Shown here: positions 20,985-31,225 of the stretch, in pieces
How positions within the stretch are numbered: position 1 is the stretch's first letter
Layout of the letters: every line of letters starts with the position of its first letter
Made by a program: the position numbers and the translations under genes
The notes under the pieces: model-generated
Databases searched by the model: none
Seen by the model: the letters and a program-made list of their open reading frames with translations, nothing else
Told to the model about the DNA's origin: nothing
Assembly (NCBI GenBank): GCA_003427395.1
Contig: BFEA01000167.1
Span: 12,735-76,734 of the forward strand
Length of the DNA: 64,000 bases
Reading direction: 5' to 3'
Source of the DNA: Chara braunii
Taxonomy: Eukaryota; Streptophyta; Charophyceae; Charales; Characeae

Positions 20985-22075
20985 GGATACAAGATTGGTT
21001 GTGCGGTTCAAGGAAGAAGGTGGCAGGCATAGCCGCCGAGCTCGGACATGAAGAGAAATCCGAAGGAGGAGACTAGAAGGGAGTAAGAAGACTAGGTGAA
21101 GGAGGAAGAAGAGAAGGAGGAGAGAGAAGCCATAGCCAAGGGTGAAGGAGAAGAGACGAAAAAGGAGCCAAGGGTGAAGGCGAAGAAAGGAGGAGGAAGG
21201 TGAAGGTTGGTGAAGGAGAAGAGGTCGGCAGCCATAGCCGAGCTTACCGAAGTTGATCAAGATGTTGATCGAGGCGTTGACCGGCGTTGACCAAGACGTT
21301 GACCGAGGTGTTGACCAAGGCGTTGGCCGGCGTTGACCAAAGCTGTTGACCACGAAGTTTGACCAAGCTGGAGTTGGTATAATTTCGCCAAGCCCTCAAC
21401 CTATCCCCTCGCCCTATGGATGTGCACTCACCCCATGGTACTTGCTGAGTCTGTTTGTCTCTTCTTTTTGCATTGAGTCTCTTTTGTCCAGGTGATAGGA
21501 ACTCTGTGTATGAGGTCGTAGAGCTGCGTTGATGAAACCCACACGCGCTGAGTAGGGCTTAACTACCATGTCTAACGAGTGACAGGTCCTGAAGGCCTAA
21601 CCCTCCCAAGGACCGGTACAGACCAGCGGGCTGCTCAGCGTGGCATGGTTGGCCCAAAATCCGAGTTGTGGGCTGCACAACTGATTGTCTAAGTCTTGAG
21701 AGGACTTGCTGATCGCGTCGTCCTGTCTGCGACGTTAAAGAATTCTCGAGGAGTTATGGGGGATCTCCTTAAATGCCTCCTGATCAGCAGTGAAGTCCTG
21801 TAGTGACAACCATAGCTGTAGGTCCAGGCTAGAGGCCCTAGTTGACAGGGATCTGAACCAGAGTGAAAGCTTGGTGGGTTGACCGCAAGTGCAGGGCATC
21901 TGGGTCGAGGATTGTAAAGGAGAGTGGTGGCAAAAGCTTCCGCCGGCTGTGCTAACCTGGCTGGAACAAAGGGGAGGACTTTGTGGTACATAGAGAGTCA
22001 GTCAATTAGTCAGTTAGGGGGTGGAAGTCTTAGTGGTGAGGAGTGGAACTGTCACTTGGTTGTGCACCTTTCACC
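20789..22075 (+). other. Element B leader with (GA)n repeat
   Basis: A non-coding leader of 1.3 kb. It includes a GA microsatellite at 20904-20981, a purine-rich stretch of imperfect GGTGAAGGAGAAGA repeats (21080-21230), alternating GTTGACC words (21250-21365), and four CCATAGC words. Long frames here are low-complexity artefacts. Confidence 0.75.
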
Positions 22076-22297
22076 ATGGTGGACACGCGTAGCAGTACGA
22101 GCACCAACCTGTATACAAAAGAGCAGGAAGAGAAAGCCGCCGCCGTGTTGAGAGAAAGAAAAGAGGAGGAGTTGGCGAAGCAGGCCAAGAAGTAGGCCTT
22201 GTTGGATGAGCAGGCGACAAAGAAGAAGAAATTGGAGGAAGAGATGGAGAAGTCGAAGAGAGAAGAGGAGGAGAAACTAAAGGCAGCTAGAAGAACA
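22076..22297 (+). pseudogene. Element B Gag N-terminus, truncated
   Basis: ATG at 22076 in a CACCATGG context opens MVDTRSSTST, then a highly charged Glu/Lys/Ala segment predicted to be a coiled coil. An in-frame TAG at 22193 interrupts it. At about 22297 the frame passes directly into the RT N-terminal linker (VFVAYVRP-like, itself frame-disrupted), so capsid, zinc knuckle and protease have been deleted. Confidence 0.7.
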
Positions 22298-23263
22298 GGT
22301 CTTTGTAGCCTATGTTAGGCCAATTACTGAGCCTAAGGCAGGAGAGCCAATTGACCCGTGCATTGCCAGACTGCTGGAAGAGTATGCAAACTTATCTGAG
22401 CCGCCTACTGGAATAGTGCAACGGCCAATCCAGCATCGCATTGAGATAGAGTCTGGCAGGAGGACTTCTAAGGGAGTTGTGTATAGAATGTCCCCAAGGG
22501 AGTTGGAGGAGCTGCGCAACCAATTAGACGAGCTCCTCGAGATTGTTGGATTAGGCCCAGTTCCTCTCCATTTGGAGCGTCTGTCTTGTTCGTCCCCAAG
22601 AAAGAGGGAGAATTACGAATGTGCATTGACTATAGAGGTCATAACGCCATTACAATGAAGAATGCAGAACCACTGCCCCGTACAGATGATCTGTTAGATC
22701 GGGTGCAGGGCTGCAAGTACTTCTCAAAGATAGACTTAAATTCAGGCTATCATCAGATAGAAGTCCATCCTGATGATCAGCACAAGACGGCGTTTAGGAC
22801 CAGATATGGGCACTACGAGTTTATAGTAATGCCCTTTGGACTAACCAACACCCTAGCTACATTCCAGCGTTGCATGAACGATTTGTTTAGTCCATGGTTA
22901 GATAGATTTGTGGTTGTTTACCTAGATGATATCTTAGTGTTTAGTAAGACCCTCCAGGAGCATGAGGCTCATCTGAGGCAGGTCTTGGGGAAGCTGAGAG
23001 AAACTAACTTCAAGATCGACGCAAAGAAGTATGAATGGGCCAAAACACAGGTATTGTACCTGGGCCACATCCTAGATGGAGATGGCAGAAAGCCTGAGGA
23101 CAACAAGATAGCAGTGATTAGAGAGTGGCTTACTCCTCGCACATTGACAGAGTTGCGGTCATTCTTAGGATTGGCGAATTGCTATAGGAAGTTTGTGAGG
23201 AACTTCTCTACCATCGCTGCTCCCCTTCACAGGTTGCTAAAGAAAGAAGCAATATGGAAGTGA
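22298..23263 (+). pseudogene. Element B reverse transcriptase
   Basis: The N-terminal part (IEIESGRRTSKGVVYRMSPRELEELRNQLDELLE) is read to about 22545, then a frame shift joins 22586-23263: MFVPKKEGELRMCIDYR, FSKIDLNSGYHQIEV, MPFGLTNTLATFQ, VVYLDDILVFS (both Asp kept), YLGHILDG, ELRSFLGLANCYRKF. It ends at TGA where Trp is expected (K-*-D-R). Very similar to element A RT, so A and B are one lineage. Residues are listed in separate blocks as seen. Confidence 0.9.
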
Positions 23264-24147
23264 GACAGATTGTACATCAGCCCTGAAGAAGCTAAAGAGG
23301 ACCTTGATAGAGTACCCAGTCCTCAAGGTGGACGATCCATCTTTGCCTTTCGTTGTTACCACTAATGCACGTCAGTACGGTATAGGTGTTGTCCCACAGC
23401 AAGACGATGGCAATGGATATAGAACCGTAGAGTTCATGTCTGCTAGGATGCCTTCATAAAAGGTAGCGACATCTACTTATGAGAGGGAACTCTACGCTTT
23501 CAGGCAAGCGCTAGATCATTGAGAGGCACTTCAAAGTCTACTCAGGCCACGAGACATTGAGGTGGCTGAAGACTCAGGCCAAGATGACACCTAAGCTAAC
23601 TAGGTGGGCCGCAGAGATAGATCAATTTGACTTTCAACTCAGGCCAGTCAAAGGAAAGTATAATGTAGTTGCGGACGCTCTAAGTAGGAGAGCCGATTAC
23701 TTTGGAGTGATAGTACACTAGCTGGACATAGGGAGAGACCTGCAACAGAAAGTCGAGAGGCGTATGCGCAGGACCCTATTTATAGCGACCTTCTCAAGAG
23801 AGTTAAGGAGTCCCCAAAGTCTGAGCCAGATTACCGCACTACAAATGGGTTATTATTCGAGAAGACTAACGTAGCTGATCGACTATGCGTTCCCAACAAT
23901 GAAGAGATGTGTAGTGTGATCCTAGCAGAGGGACACTTCGGTTGGCAAAAGACATTAGCCAACCTCGTTCGCGCATATACATGGCCTGGCGTGAAAGGTG
24001 ACTGCATAGACCTGTGGGAATAGGCAAGGGTCTGAGAAGACCTAGAGGGGCTCGCGTAGCAATCTTATTCCTCAGGCATACTTTACAATTGTGTCCATTG
24101 ACTTTATGGATCCTGAGGTCAGCAGTAGGCATGGCAAGAGCCAAGTC
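23264..24147 (+). pseudogene. Element B RNase H and integrase N-terminal region
   Basis: Heavily frame-broken. Recognisable pieces are STYERELYAFRQAL (23470), RWAAEIDQFDFQLRPVKG and VVADALSRR (23600-23690, RNase H end), then ILAEGHFGWQKTLANLVR and YTWPGV (23920-23990, the HHCC zinc-finger part of integrase; the Cys pair is lost), and TIDFMDP (24090-24115), which contains the first catalytic Asp of the DDE core. At least six stops. Confidence 0.75.
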
Positions 24148-24805
24148 ATGGTGATAGTTGATAGATTTAGTATGTAGTTTTTTTCCCTTTGCCTTCAGAG
24201 GTACGCACAAATTTAGTAATAGAGAAGTTTTTCGATATTCGGGTCAGTGAACATGGTCTACCGTTGTCCATAGTTAGCGACAGAGACACCAGATTAACTA
24301 GTCAGAACTGGTAAGAACTGATGAGAGTCTACGACTCTAAGTTGTTGATGTCGTGTGGCCGCCATCCAGAGACTAATGGTTAGACCGAACAGATGAACAA
24401 GATCCTGCAACAAGTTCTTAGAATGTACATTAGACCCGATCAAGTTAAGTGGGAAGTTTTTTGATATTCGGGTCATGGTGATAGTTGATAGATTTAGTAA
24501 GTATGCAGTTTTTGTCCCTTTGCCTTCAGAGGTACGCACAAATTTAGTAATAGAGAAGTTTTTTGATATTCGGGTCAGTGAACATGGTCTACCGTTGTCC
24601 ATAGTTAGCGACAGAGACACCAGATTAACTAGTCAGAACTGGCAAGAACTAATGAGAGTCTACGACTCTAAGTTGTTGATGTCGTCTGGCCGCCATCCAG
24701 AGACTAATGGTTAGACCGAACAGATGAACAAGATCCTGCAACAAGTTCTTAGAATGTACATTAGACCCGATCAAGTTAATTGGGATGAGATGCTTCCAAA
24801 GGTAG
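24148..24805 (+). repeat. Tandem duplication of the integrase core
   Basis: The segment starting at 24148 (ATGGTGATAGTTGAT...) recurs at 24475. Copy 1 has lost four bases near 24172, so it is 327 bp against about 331 for copy 2. The join at 24454-24474 contains a 21-base patch that is a copy of integrase sequence from near 24560, pointing to template switching. Both copies share the TAG that replaces Gln just before the catalytic Glu (24381, 24712), so that stop arose before the duplication. Confidence 0.9.
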
Positions 24806-25440
24806 CCAGTGCATATAACAACAACATGCATTTAGCAACATGGCACACTCCCAACGAACTGCATAAGTCCTTTAGACCTCGTAGACCGTTTGAGGGACTG
24901 AACCGGGATCAGATTCAGAGGCTACCGCCCGACACTAGGGAGTTTGCACTACAGCACAAGAAGGAGACTGCTACCATGATAGAGAACCTCAGGAAGGCCC
25001 AACACAGAATGATAGAACAAGCCAACAAACACCGTCGCCCGTCGCAGTTCCAGGTAGGCGACCTAGTCTGGGTCAAGTCCAAAGAGTTCGGTCCTGAGGA
25101 AAACATCTCACAGAAACTGTTACCTGCGTATAGAGGACCGTGGCCAGTCTTAGACGTCAAGGGCGGAGAGGATGAACCGTCCTACAATATAGAGATTCCA
25201 GCACACCTCCACACCTACCCAGTCTTCCATGCGTCAAAGTTGTTGCCTTGTACTACGAGTCAGCAATTCCAATCTAGGAGGTCTATGATCCCTCCAGATA
25301 TGAACAGAAGGTACGACATTGATCGCATTGTAGGTGAGGATGTATTCAGAACAGGAGGTAGAGGTCCCCCACAAAAGCAGTACAAGTTCCGATTTTCCCA
25401 GCAGGAACCAGAAGACGACCGCTGGGATACCCGAACATAG
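24475..25440 (+). pseudogene. Element B integrase core and chromodomain-like tail
   Basis: Frame 24475-24714 encodes VIVDRFSKYAVFVPL, SDRDTRL (second catalytic Asp) and GRHPETNG, then TAG. The frame resumes with TEQMNKILQQ (catalytic Glu present) and stays open to 25440: VASAYNNNMH, RPFEGLN, QANKHRRPSQFQVGDLVWV, LLPAYRGPWPVLD, FHASKLLPC. The last 60 residues (RYDIDRIVGEDVF, QYKFRF, DDRWD) match the layout of a chromovirus chromodomain but lack the V-K-W aromatic strand. A single nonsense codon separates the two parts of an otherwise good core. Confidence 0.88.
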
Positions 25441-25540
25441 CTGCAAGAAAGTGCTCCCGACTTAGTCCGTGCCTACGAAAGGGTTAAGAAGTCTAAGGAT
25501 CCTGCTGTAGATTGACATATTCTCGGAGGACCTCGAATTT

Positions 25541-26029
25541 AGGCCGGCGGGAGTGAAACGACTTTCACCTTTGCAGTAGCAGATGCAGATCCCAGGGCCC
25601 GATCCCTAGACCCTGTCCTCACCCGTGTACAGTATTAAGTTGACCCCTGTGTATTTGAACCCGTGACCTGTGTCTTGGTAGTTGGTTGTTGTCTGTCGTA
25701 GGTCTGTGTAGTTGCTGGGTACCAAGCAGCCATAGTTGTGCTAGGTTAGAGATAGGCTACAACGTGTTTGTGTATGAGTGTGCAGGGAGTTGTGCGCGTG
25801 TGTGGGCATCCAGGGAGATCGAGAGTAGCGTGCGTGTGAACTGTTGCTGAGGATACAGCGTGGGGGGGTGTTGTGAGGGCGCACAGGCGCCATAGCCATT
25901 CGAAGCAAGTTGATTTTGAACTGTGTTCTTGGCCGCGATATTTCTGAGCTTTGTGTGGGCGCTTGTCGCCAGTGTGATTGCCATCTGTTTCATGCATGTT
26001 GAGTACGAAAGAAGACGAGTCGGGTTGCA
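25541..26029 (+). repeat. Element B polypurine tract and 3' LTR
   Basis: The polypurine tract is AGGCCGGCGGGAG (25541-25553), with the LTR at 25554-26029. Its start (45 bp) and its right 300 bp match the 5' LTR. The middle (25600-25735) is unrelated to the 5' LTR middle and shorter. It ends GGGTTGCA. Confidence 0.88.
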
Positions 26030-27612
26030 ATATCTTCACCGCCTTTATTTCCCCTGGTTTTATCGTCGTCTGTTACCCACCTTCCGACTACTCTACCACC
26101 CCTGTCTTCACCACTCCTACCTCCCCTGGTTTTGTCTCCATCCGTTACCCCTCTTCCTAATCCACAAACCACTTCGTCCACACAGACTCCGTCATCATGT
26201 TTTGCCCCTGCAGAAAGCCTACTTCGTCGTCCTAGACGCCGACTTCGACCTACTTCCCAACCTCAGCTTACTCCCCTTTCCTCCATCTCTGTTCTTGGAC
26301 GAAGAAGAACCCGTTCATTCTCCCCACCACGGCCCTCCCCAACATCCCGTCCCCGTCTTTTGCCGCCCCAAGCATCCTTACCACGCCTGCAACGCTCTTC
26401 GATTGCAGACCTTTCTGCAACGCGGCAAACACAAAACGGGAAGGATGATGGCGAGGGACCATCTGAGGATGAACTTGGCAAGGGGACTGCAGGAGATTCT
26501 GTAGAAAATCCGCCTGACCGGCCTCCACCGAATCTATGTGGCCTCGCTGCTACTAACATCTGCCTACAAGCCTATCGTCGGGAACCATATACTCACTCTG
26601 ATTTCTTGGCCATTGCTTCCGATCTTGATGCTCAGGAACGTGAGTTATATGGCGATAACCCGGCTCTGCATCCCCCACAGGAAAGTAATTACACTCGACA
26701 TGGGGGATTCAATGTCTTTGTTTTGGAGACTGCTTTGATAAAGCACCGGACCACTGTTCGCACATTTGTGCCTATATTCTACATACTACACCGCTCTTGT
26801 CCGTGCCTCTGGTTCTTGGGAATTATGGAATGGCGGTGCTATGGTGCAAACTATTACTGTCATCTATGATCTCGTGCGTAATTACCCTAACCTGCAACTA
26901 CTCCAGGTCATTGACCCTATGGGTACCTCGTGTACTTCCATGCCTGCCTCTACGCCTATCTTTGTGCCTGCCTTCGTACCTGTCTCTGTGCCTGTTTCTA
27001 TGTCTGTCTCTTCCAGATTACTGACCCTATAGGTACCTTGTGTACTTCCGTCCCCGCCTCTGCACCTGTCTTTGTGCCTGCCTCCGCACCTGTCTCCATG
27101 CCCGTTTTTGTGTCTATCTCCGCGCCTACCTCCATGTCTGTCACCGTGCCTGCTTTAGTCTTCATTCCCCCGCATGTTGCACTAACACCTTGTGACCTCC
27201 TTCTTTGTGAGATCACTGACACAATTACACTTGGTTGTGGAAAGCATCGACTTTGTCGACATCACCACAACCATATAATTTTCGGGCCCGCTGTCGGCAG
27301 GGATGCCACCTTTATTCGGATTGTGAACATCCTCTGCATCCAAATGCAGTATGTCCCATTTGTGCCTACGAGCGCTATAGCGAATGTGCACTTAACTGTG
27401 ATGGTGAACGCCCCACAATGGTCATGGCCTGCAACCGGCATGCCCTCTGCCGTGCATGCTTCAGAGGTATGGTCGATGCTAGCCGTCCTGGTTCCTGCTG
27501 TGACGAAGTTGCTTACCTGAATGGTTTTCGTCCTATAGATCAGAGGGAGGGCTGCTACCATCGCCCGCATCCTTATGATAGTTGTCCTATCTGTCGTGAG
27601 GGTCTTACTTAG
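26030..27612 (+). pseudogene. Tandem-RING protein gene, 5' truncated; spliced or frame-broken
   Basis: Not a transposon domain I know. Three pieces: a Pro/Ser/Arg-rich start followed by an acidic and then ordered region (26030-26790; HSDFLAIASDLDAQERELYGD), a second frame (about 26790-26906; GSWELWNGGAMVQTI, LVRNYPNLQLLQ), then a Pro-Val-Ser-rich linker (27017-27190) and two zinc-binding modules. Module 1: C27191, C27206, C27236-x2-H, C27254-x2-H, closing at CPIC (27352-27363), with a frame change near 27260-27290. Module 2: C27385, C27397, C27429-x2-H, C27447-x2-C, closing at CPIC (27583-27594). The C/H spacing fits RING fingers (usually E3 ubiquitin ligases). The 5' end abuts the element B LTR and has no ATG. 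Confidence 0.55.
26907..27016 (+). other. Candidate 110-bp intron coinciding with a tandem duplication
   Basis: GT at 26907 and a strong polypyrimidine-CTTCCAG at 27016. Removing it joins two frames in phase (LLQ to ITDPIG). The sequence starting at 26910 (ATTGACCCTATGGGTACC) recurs at 27017, so the candidate intron is one copy of a 110-bp duplication. The donor (GTCATT) is weak. A plain frame-disrupting duplication is the alternative. Confidence 0.4.
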
Positions 27613-27955
27613 ATGTACCTTGCACCCTGACAAAAATGTGCAGGTGCGCTGAAAAGAGTGTACAAGAATGTGNAAAGGTGGGAAACCCTTCACTAAAACT
27701 GCAAAACAGTGAAGACTGCAGTAAAAGAAGAACATAAGTTTGTGTCGTTTTACTTTATTTGTACCCTGCACCCTAACACCCTCAAAGAAAAAGTCTGAAG
27801 GGTGAAAATGAGAATAAAAAATGAAGAAGGAAGTGCAGGTGCGCTGAATAATGAACGTGGTAGACTCTTCACCAAAACTGCAAAACTACGAAAGAAAGAA
27901 GAATGTAGTATAAGAAAGAAGATGTTTGTGTCACCCTTATTTTATTTTTATTTTT
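27613..27955 (+). repeat. Imperfect tandem duplication downstream of the RING gene
   Basis: Two related segments, about 27613-27765 and 27766-27955, each with TGTACC(T/C)TGCACCCT, GTGCAGGTGCGCTGAA, ACTAAAACTGCAAAAC or close variants, and a GTTTGTGTC-plus-T-rich end. Probably the 3' UTR of the preceding gene. 27956-28380 is pyrimidine-rich to ordinary sequence with nothing assignable. Confidence 0.6.
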
Positions 27956-28383
27956 TCTCCCTCTGCCTATCGATTTTCCTTTTCTGCTCCTCTCTCCCTT
28001 GTGTTTGACACCTCTTCCTTCACTCTGCCTCTTTCCCATAGCGTGCAAGTGGGCTGTTATGGCATACGGGGATGGGGGCAGCTCGCGCTCAACTTCATCA
28101 ACGTGGCGAGCCTTGTACGTTAGAGGCACAGTGGAGGAGGCAGTAAGAACACTGAGAAACTGAATGATTTCAATGTGTCTTTGTTTTTTATTTTTATCCT
28201 TTGATTCAGTGTAACACTGTAAATATTTTTTGTAAAACACTGAAAGAATATAATAATACTGTGAAACAAAGTGTCATTCTGGTTTGTCTGTCTCTTTGCC
28301 CGTCTGTCCTTTCATTTTTCTTTTCTTTGCTCATCTTATTTCTTCTTCTACTTCACTTGCTCATGCTCTTAGTCAATAGTTCT

Positions 28384-28535
28384 GTGACTATATATATATT
28401 GTGACGATATATATCGTCAAACAGAGCTGCCTAGTAAACCGCAGGCAAAGAGGGAGAACAAGACAACAAACGAGGGGCTGTGACAAACTGTTTCGTCGGA
28501 GTTTCACCGATTCATCAGAAGGTTGAACCCTAATA
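28384..28535 (-). mobile_element. Retrozyme-like fragment with degenerate hammerhead core
   Basis: On the minus strand the sequence matches that following the intact hammerhead at 32377-32490. It has CTGATGA (28512-28518), a stem II with loop TGAAACT, and GAAAC (28490-28494), then ACAGCCCCTCG and GCGGTTTAC. Compared with the intact copy, the first stem II pair is A/C, and the stem III 5' strand (ACTGT) is replaced by TA-rich sequence, so it should not cleave. It ends in a perfect palindrome (TGACGATATATATCGTCA, 28403-28420). Confidence 0.75.
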
Positions 28536-29060
28536 TATATTCTCAAACAAATGCAATGACTTGCTGGTTTCTGGTCGCCTGTAGCCTCTCTCTGTCGAGG
28601 CTGTACTATAGGTAGGACAGATCCGGAATTTTGTTTGGCTGAGGGCTAACCGAGTGACTTGCCTGTAAGGAAAATTCGTAAGGGACATATCTATAAATTC
28701 AAGAAACTACAGGCCCGTACTAACTGAATTTCCTACAGCTACCCTAACTGCTTATGTTTTGGATTAGAACATATTATCATCACTTTTCTTCGTCTTCTAA
28801 TAAGTCTACAATGTTCACATATTTTTCGAACGGATGCACGTACTTTCATTCGTCAATATCCTCCAATATCTTAAATTGAAATGTTTCAAAAAAAAAACAA
28901 AAATCATCCTCATTTTTTTTCATCTAAATTTATAATCAATTATATGTTGATATTTATTGAATATAATAGAAAATATTGTTTAAAATCAAGAATATAAATA
29001 ATAAAAATAGCTAAATAAAAAATAATGATTATAAAAATAGATTTCTAAAAAGTAATTTCT
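28536..29060. other. Non-coding, AT-rich sequence
   Basis: No gene or element recognised. 28780-29060 is strongly A/T-rich with poly-A runs. Confidence 0.6.
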
Positions 29061-29069
29061 AGCAGACCT

Positions 29070-30147
29070 GGGCTACCCCTAGGACAGCTAGGCCCTACAG
29101 ACCTAAGTTGATAGACGGTCCTATAGCCTATAGCCGGGTTGGGAGAGGCCCTAGAGGCCGAAACAGAATCGGTACCGGTCGGTCAGTCAGTCCGGTCTAG
29201 GTCGAGTCTAGGCTAGTTTAGTCTATAGATAGGATGGGCACATTGGTTCAGGGCTTTTGGCAGTTGGTACCGAGTACATCGCTGTTGCGCTGTGCGTGAA
29301 CCAGAAGTGGTGACGGCTCAGCGTGGAAGGAGACAGACATAGCCAGACCTTCGGAGCGTCGACCATAGCTGGGGCCTGCGCTGTACTATGCCAGCACGCG
29401 GGGTTGTCAGAGGTCTGGGTTATCGAGGTCTGTTGGAGGCGAGAGAAGTTGGTGCCCTGCTGGACCCTCCTCCGGAGTGGGGTCATAGGGTTGTGGCGCT
29501 GCAACCATAGCTGCAGTTTCTTCCTCAGAGGTCATCTTGTCAGGAGTGGTGGCGCTGCTGCAGACTTCCACCTAGGAAGTCTTCCGACACTTCGTCATCA
29601 TCAGATTCTGTGGCGCTGGTCTTCTTCTTCATCCTTTGAGTGGCGCTTGGCCTCAGAAGCTTGTTTCAGGGTGGCGCTACCCTCAGGGGGCAGTACTTGG
29701 GTAGCGCTACCCTCAGGGGGCAGTACTTGGGTGATGCTTGATGTTTCAGGGGCTCAGGGGTGTTACGAGTGGTTACTCAGGGTTGGGGAGTGAAGCGCTG
29801 CTCATTTTTTAGCAGCGCACTGTAGTTCTGAGGGTATCCTGACAATTCGAGACTCTGATGTTAATAAAAAGTGTGATACTGGGTTTGGACTATCATCGTT
29901 TCATTGTTTCCTGGATGTGATCTACTCGGCTCTCCTTTATGACTGGTTGTGAGGATTGAGTGGAGTGAATAGCACTTTCAGTGTACCCCGTCATAACGCA
30001 TGGTCAAGTCTTCCGTTGTGTTTATCTCTCCCGGTGCGGTGTGATACTCCTATCCTCTCCCCTTCCTTTTGTGTATGTATGGGCATACCTAGAAGTCTAT
30101 GTGAGTGAGTGTTGGTCTTCAAACAACAGACAACCAAAATCATAACA
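29070..30147 (+). repeat. Orphan LTR (family Z)
   Basis: Ends ATAACA directly before a primer-binding site (30150), which fixes its right edge. The left edge is uncertain (start of the GGTACCGG/TAGGCC-rich part, as in other LTRs here). It contains CCATAGC words at 29338, 29363 and 29505 and a two-copy 30-bp tandem repeat (29671-29730). A polyadenylation-like AATAAA (29862) lies in its right part. The element body is absent; leader-like sequence continues to about 30490, where element S begins. Confidence 0.65.
29671..29730 (+). repeat. 30-bp tandem repeat, two units
   Basis: Two copies of a 30-base unit differing at one base (GTGGCGC versus GTAGCGC), inside LTR Z. Confidence 0.95.
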
Positions 30148-30149
30148 GT

Positions 30150-30161
30150 TGGTATCGGAGC
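30150..30161 (+). promoter_or_regulatory. Primer-binding site of LTR Z
   Basis: TGGTATCGGAGC, identical to the site in element B and one mismatch from the initiator Met tRNA complement. It lies two bases after the LTR's terminal CA. Confidence 0.85.
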
Positions 30162-30492
30162 GATTGGATCCGGGCTCTGGAACGATTGATGAGTTGGAGC
30201 AACCATCATCATCTGGCGAGATACTGGAGTTGAGTTTCATGGCGATTCATCATCTTCAGGGTTGTTGTCAGTAAGGGTGGTGGTAGTGAGTGTGTGGCGA
30301 GAATAATTGGGCAGAGGGTGACTCTCTCCTGCCTAGGGTTGTGCAGGAGAGGTTGGCGATTGATGCTCAGAGGCTTGGGAGGCTTTGAGGGGCTAATTTT
30401 AGCCTGTCGATTCATCTATAGACTGGCGATTGACAAGGAAGTGATCCAAGGAGGTTGCGATTGTGGAATTGAGTCAAGATCCCCAATTTCCC

Positions 30493-31225
30493 AGCAGCGC
30501 AGTATCGAGCACATCGGTCCGCGGGACCCTCTCGGCCACGTCATGCAGGAGTTGGTCATATCGTCGTCGCGAATACATATGGAGCTTCCGCAAGCCGCTC
30601 CAACCGAGTGCGCCAACCATACCTCTCGCGAGCCCCTACGACAGGATAGGGCCTACGCGAGGCACGACTTACCTCTACCTTACGGGAGTTGTCACCTCCC
30701 TTCGGTGGGCGTATCCCCGTCGAGCTACCAATCCACATTACGAAAGTTAACCAGTTGCAATCGCAGAGGTGGACCAGCCGAGGGTGTTTCTCGTTCGCTA
30801 TAGCATAGGGGGTACGTGCGGTTCTACACCTCTATCGAACCCGCATGTGAACCGACGCCTTGGGGGGCTGAGGTCCCAAGCGCGACCCGTCGTCGGTCGA
30901 CTAGGACGCATCCCACACACCACGCGTACACCGCTCTAAAGACATAAAAATTAAAACTCGCCCGCACACGCACATATACAAAACGACACAAAACAAACGA
31001 CGCGACAACACTCCTAGTCCCTTCAATAGCCATCCCATACCCTTCCGATGCGAAAATCGGATGGGGGTCACGCGCAAGACTTAATATAAAACCGCGCGGA
31101 CACAGGGCCTTCTCATATCGACTTGCATGACTACGCAAGCAGTCGCAACGATGGCATACTATGTAGTGCCCATAATCAAGCGGTCCCTCGTGGGGTCGAG
31201 TGCCGCTTATGACACTCAAGTGTTA
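30493..31225 (+). repeat. Element S, GC-rich structured end (copy 1)
   Basis: Conserved with the reverse complement of 51080-51811. Identity is best in blocks such as GAGCCCCTACGACAGGAT (30629), GGGCGTATCCCCG (30707), and CGGTCGACTAGGACGCAT (30893). Many blocks can pair with neighbours (for example GGAGC...GCTCC and GGGAGTTGTCACCTCCC). No frame is conserved between the copies, which argues for a structured non-coding sequence. Group II intron ends were considered but no domain V was found. Confidence 0.65.

Larger units (their letters stand above)
20237..26029 (+). mobile_element. Ty3/gypsy element B with both LTRs
   Basis: LTRs start TGAAACG (20237, 25554) and end TTGCA (20775, 26029). A primer site follows the first and a polypurine tract precedes the second. 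The interior has a short Gag remnant, RT, RNase H, integrase and a chromodomain-like tail. Most of Gag plus the protease is deleted at about 22297. Flanking bases (TATAC left, ATATC right) are not an identical 5-bp duplication, and the two LTRs differ in their middle, so the ends may come from recombination between elements. Confidence 0.9.

Noticed and set aside
24314-24345. CTGATGA followed by a GAGTC/GACTC stem
   Set aside because: It lacks the GAA core after the stem and lies within integrase coding sequence.
26030-27612. RING gene as an element B gene
   Set aside because: It lies outside the 3' LTR end (26029) and Ty3/gypsy elements have no such domain at this place.
29323-29793. 156-codon plus-strand frame
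   Set aside because: Lies within LTR Z; its apparent 10-residue repeat is the 30-bp tandem repeat.
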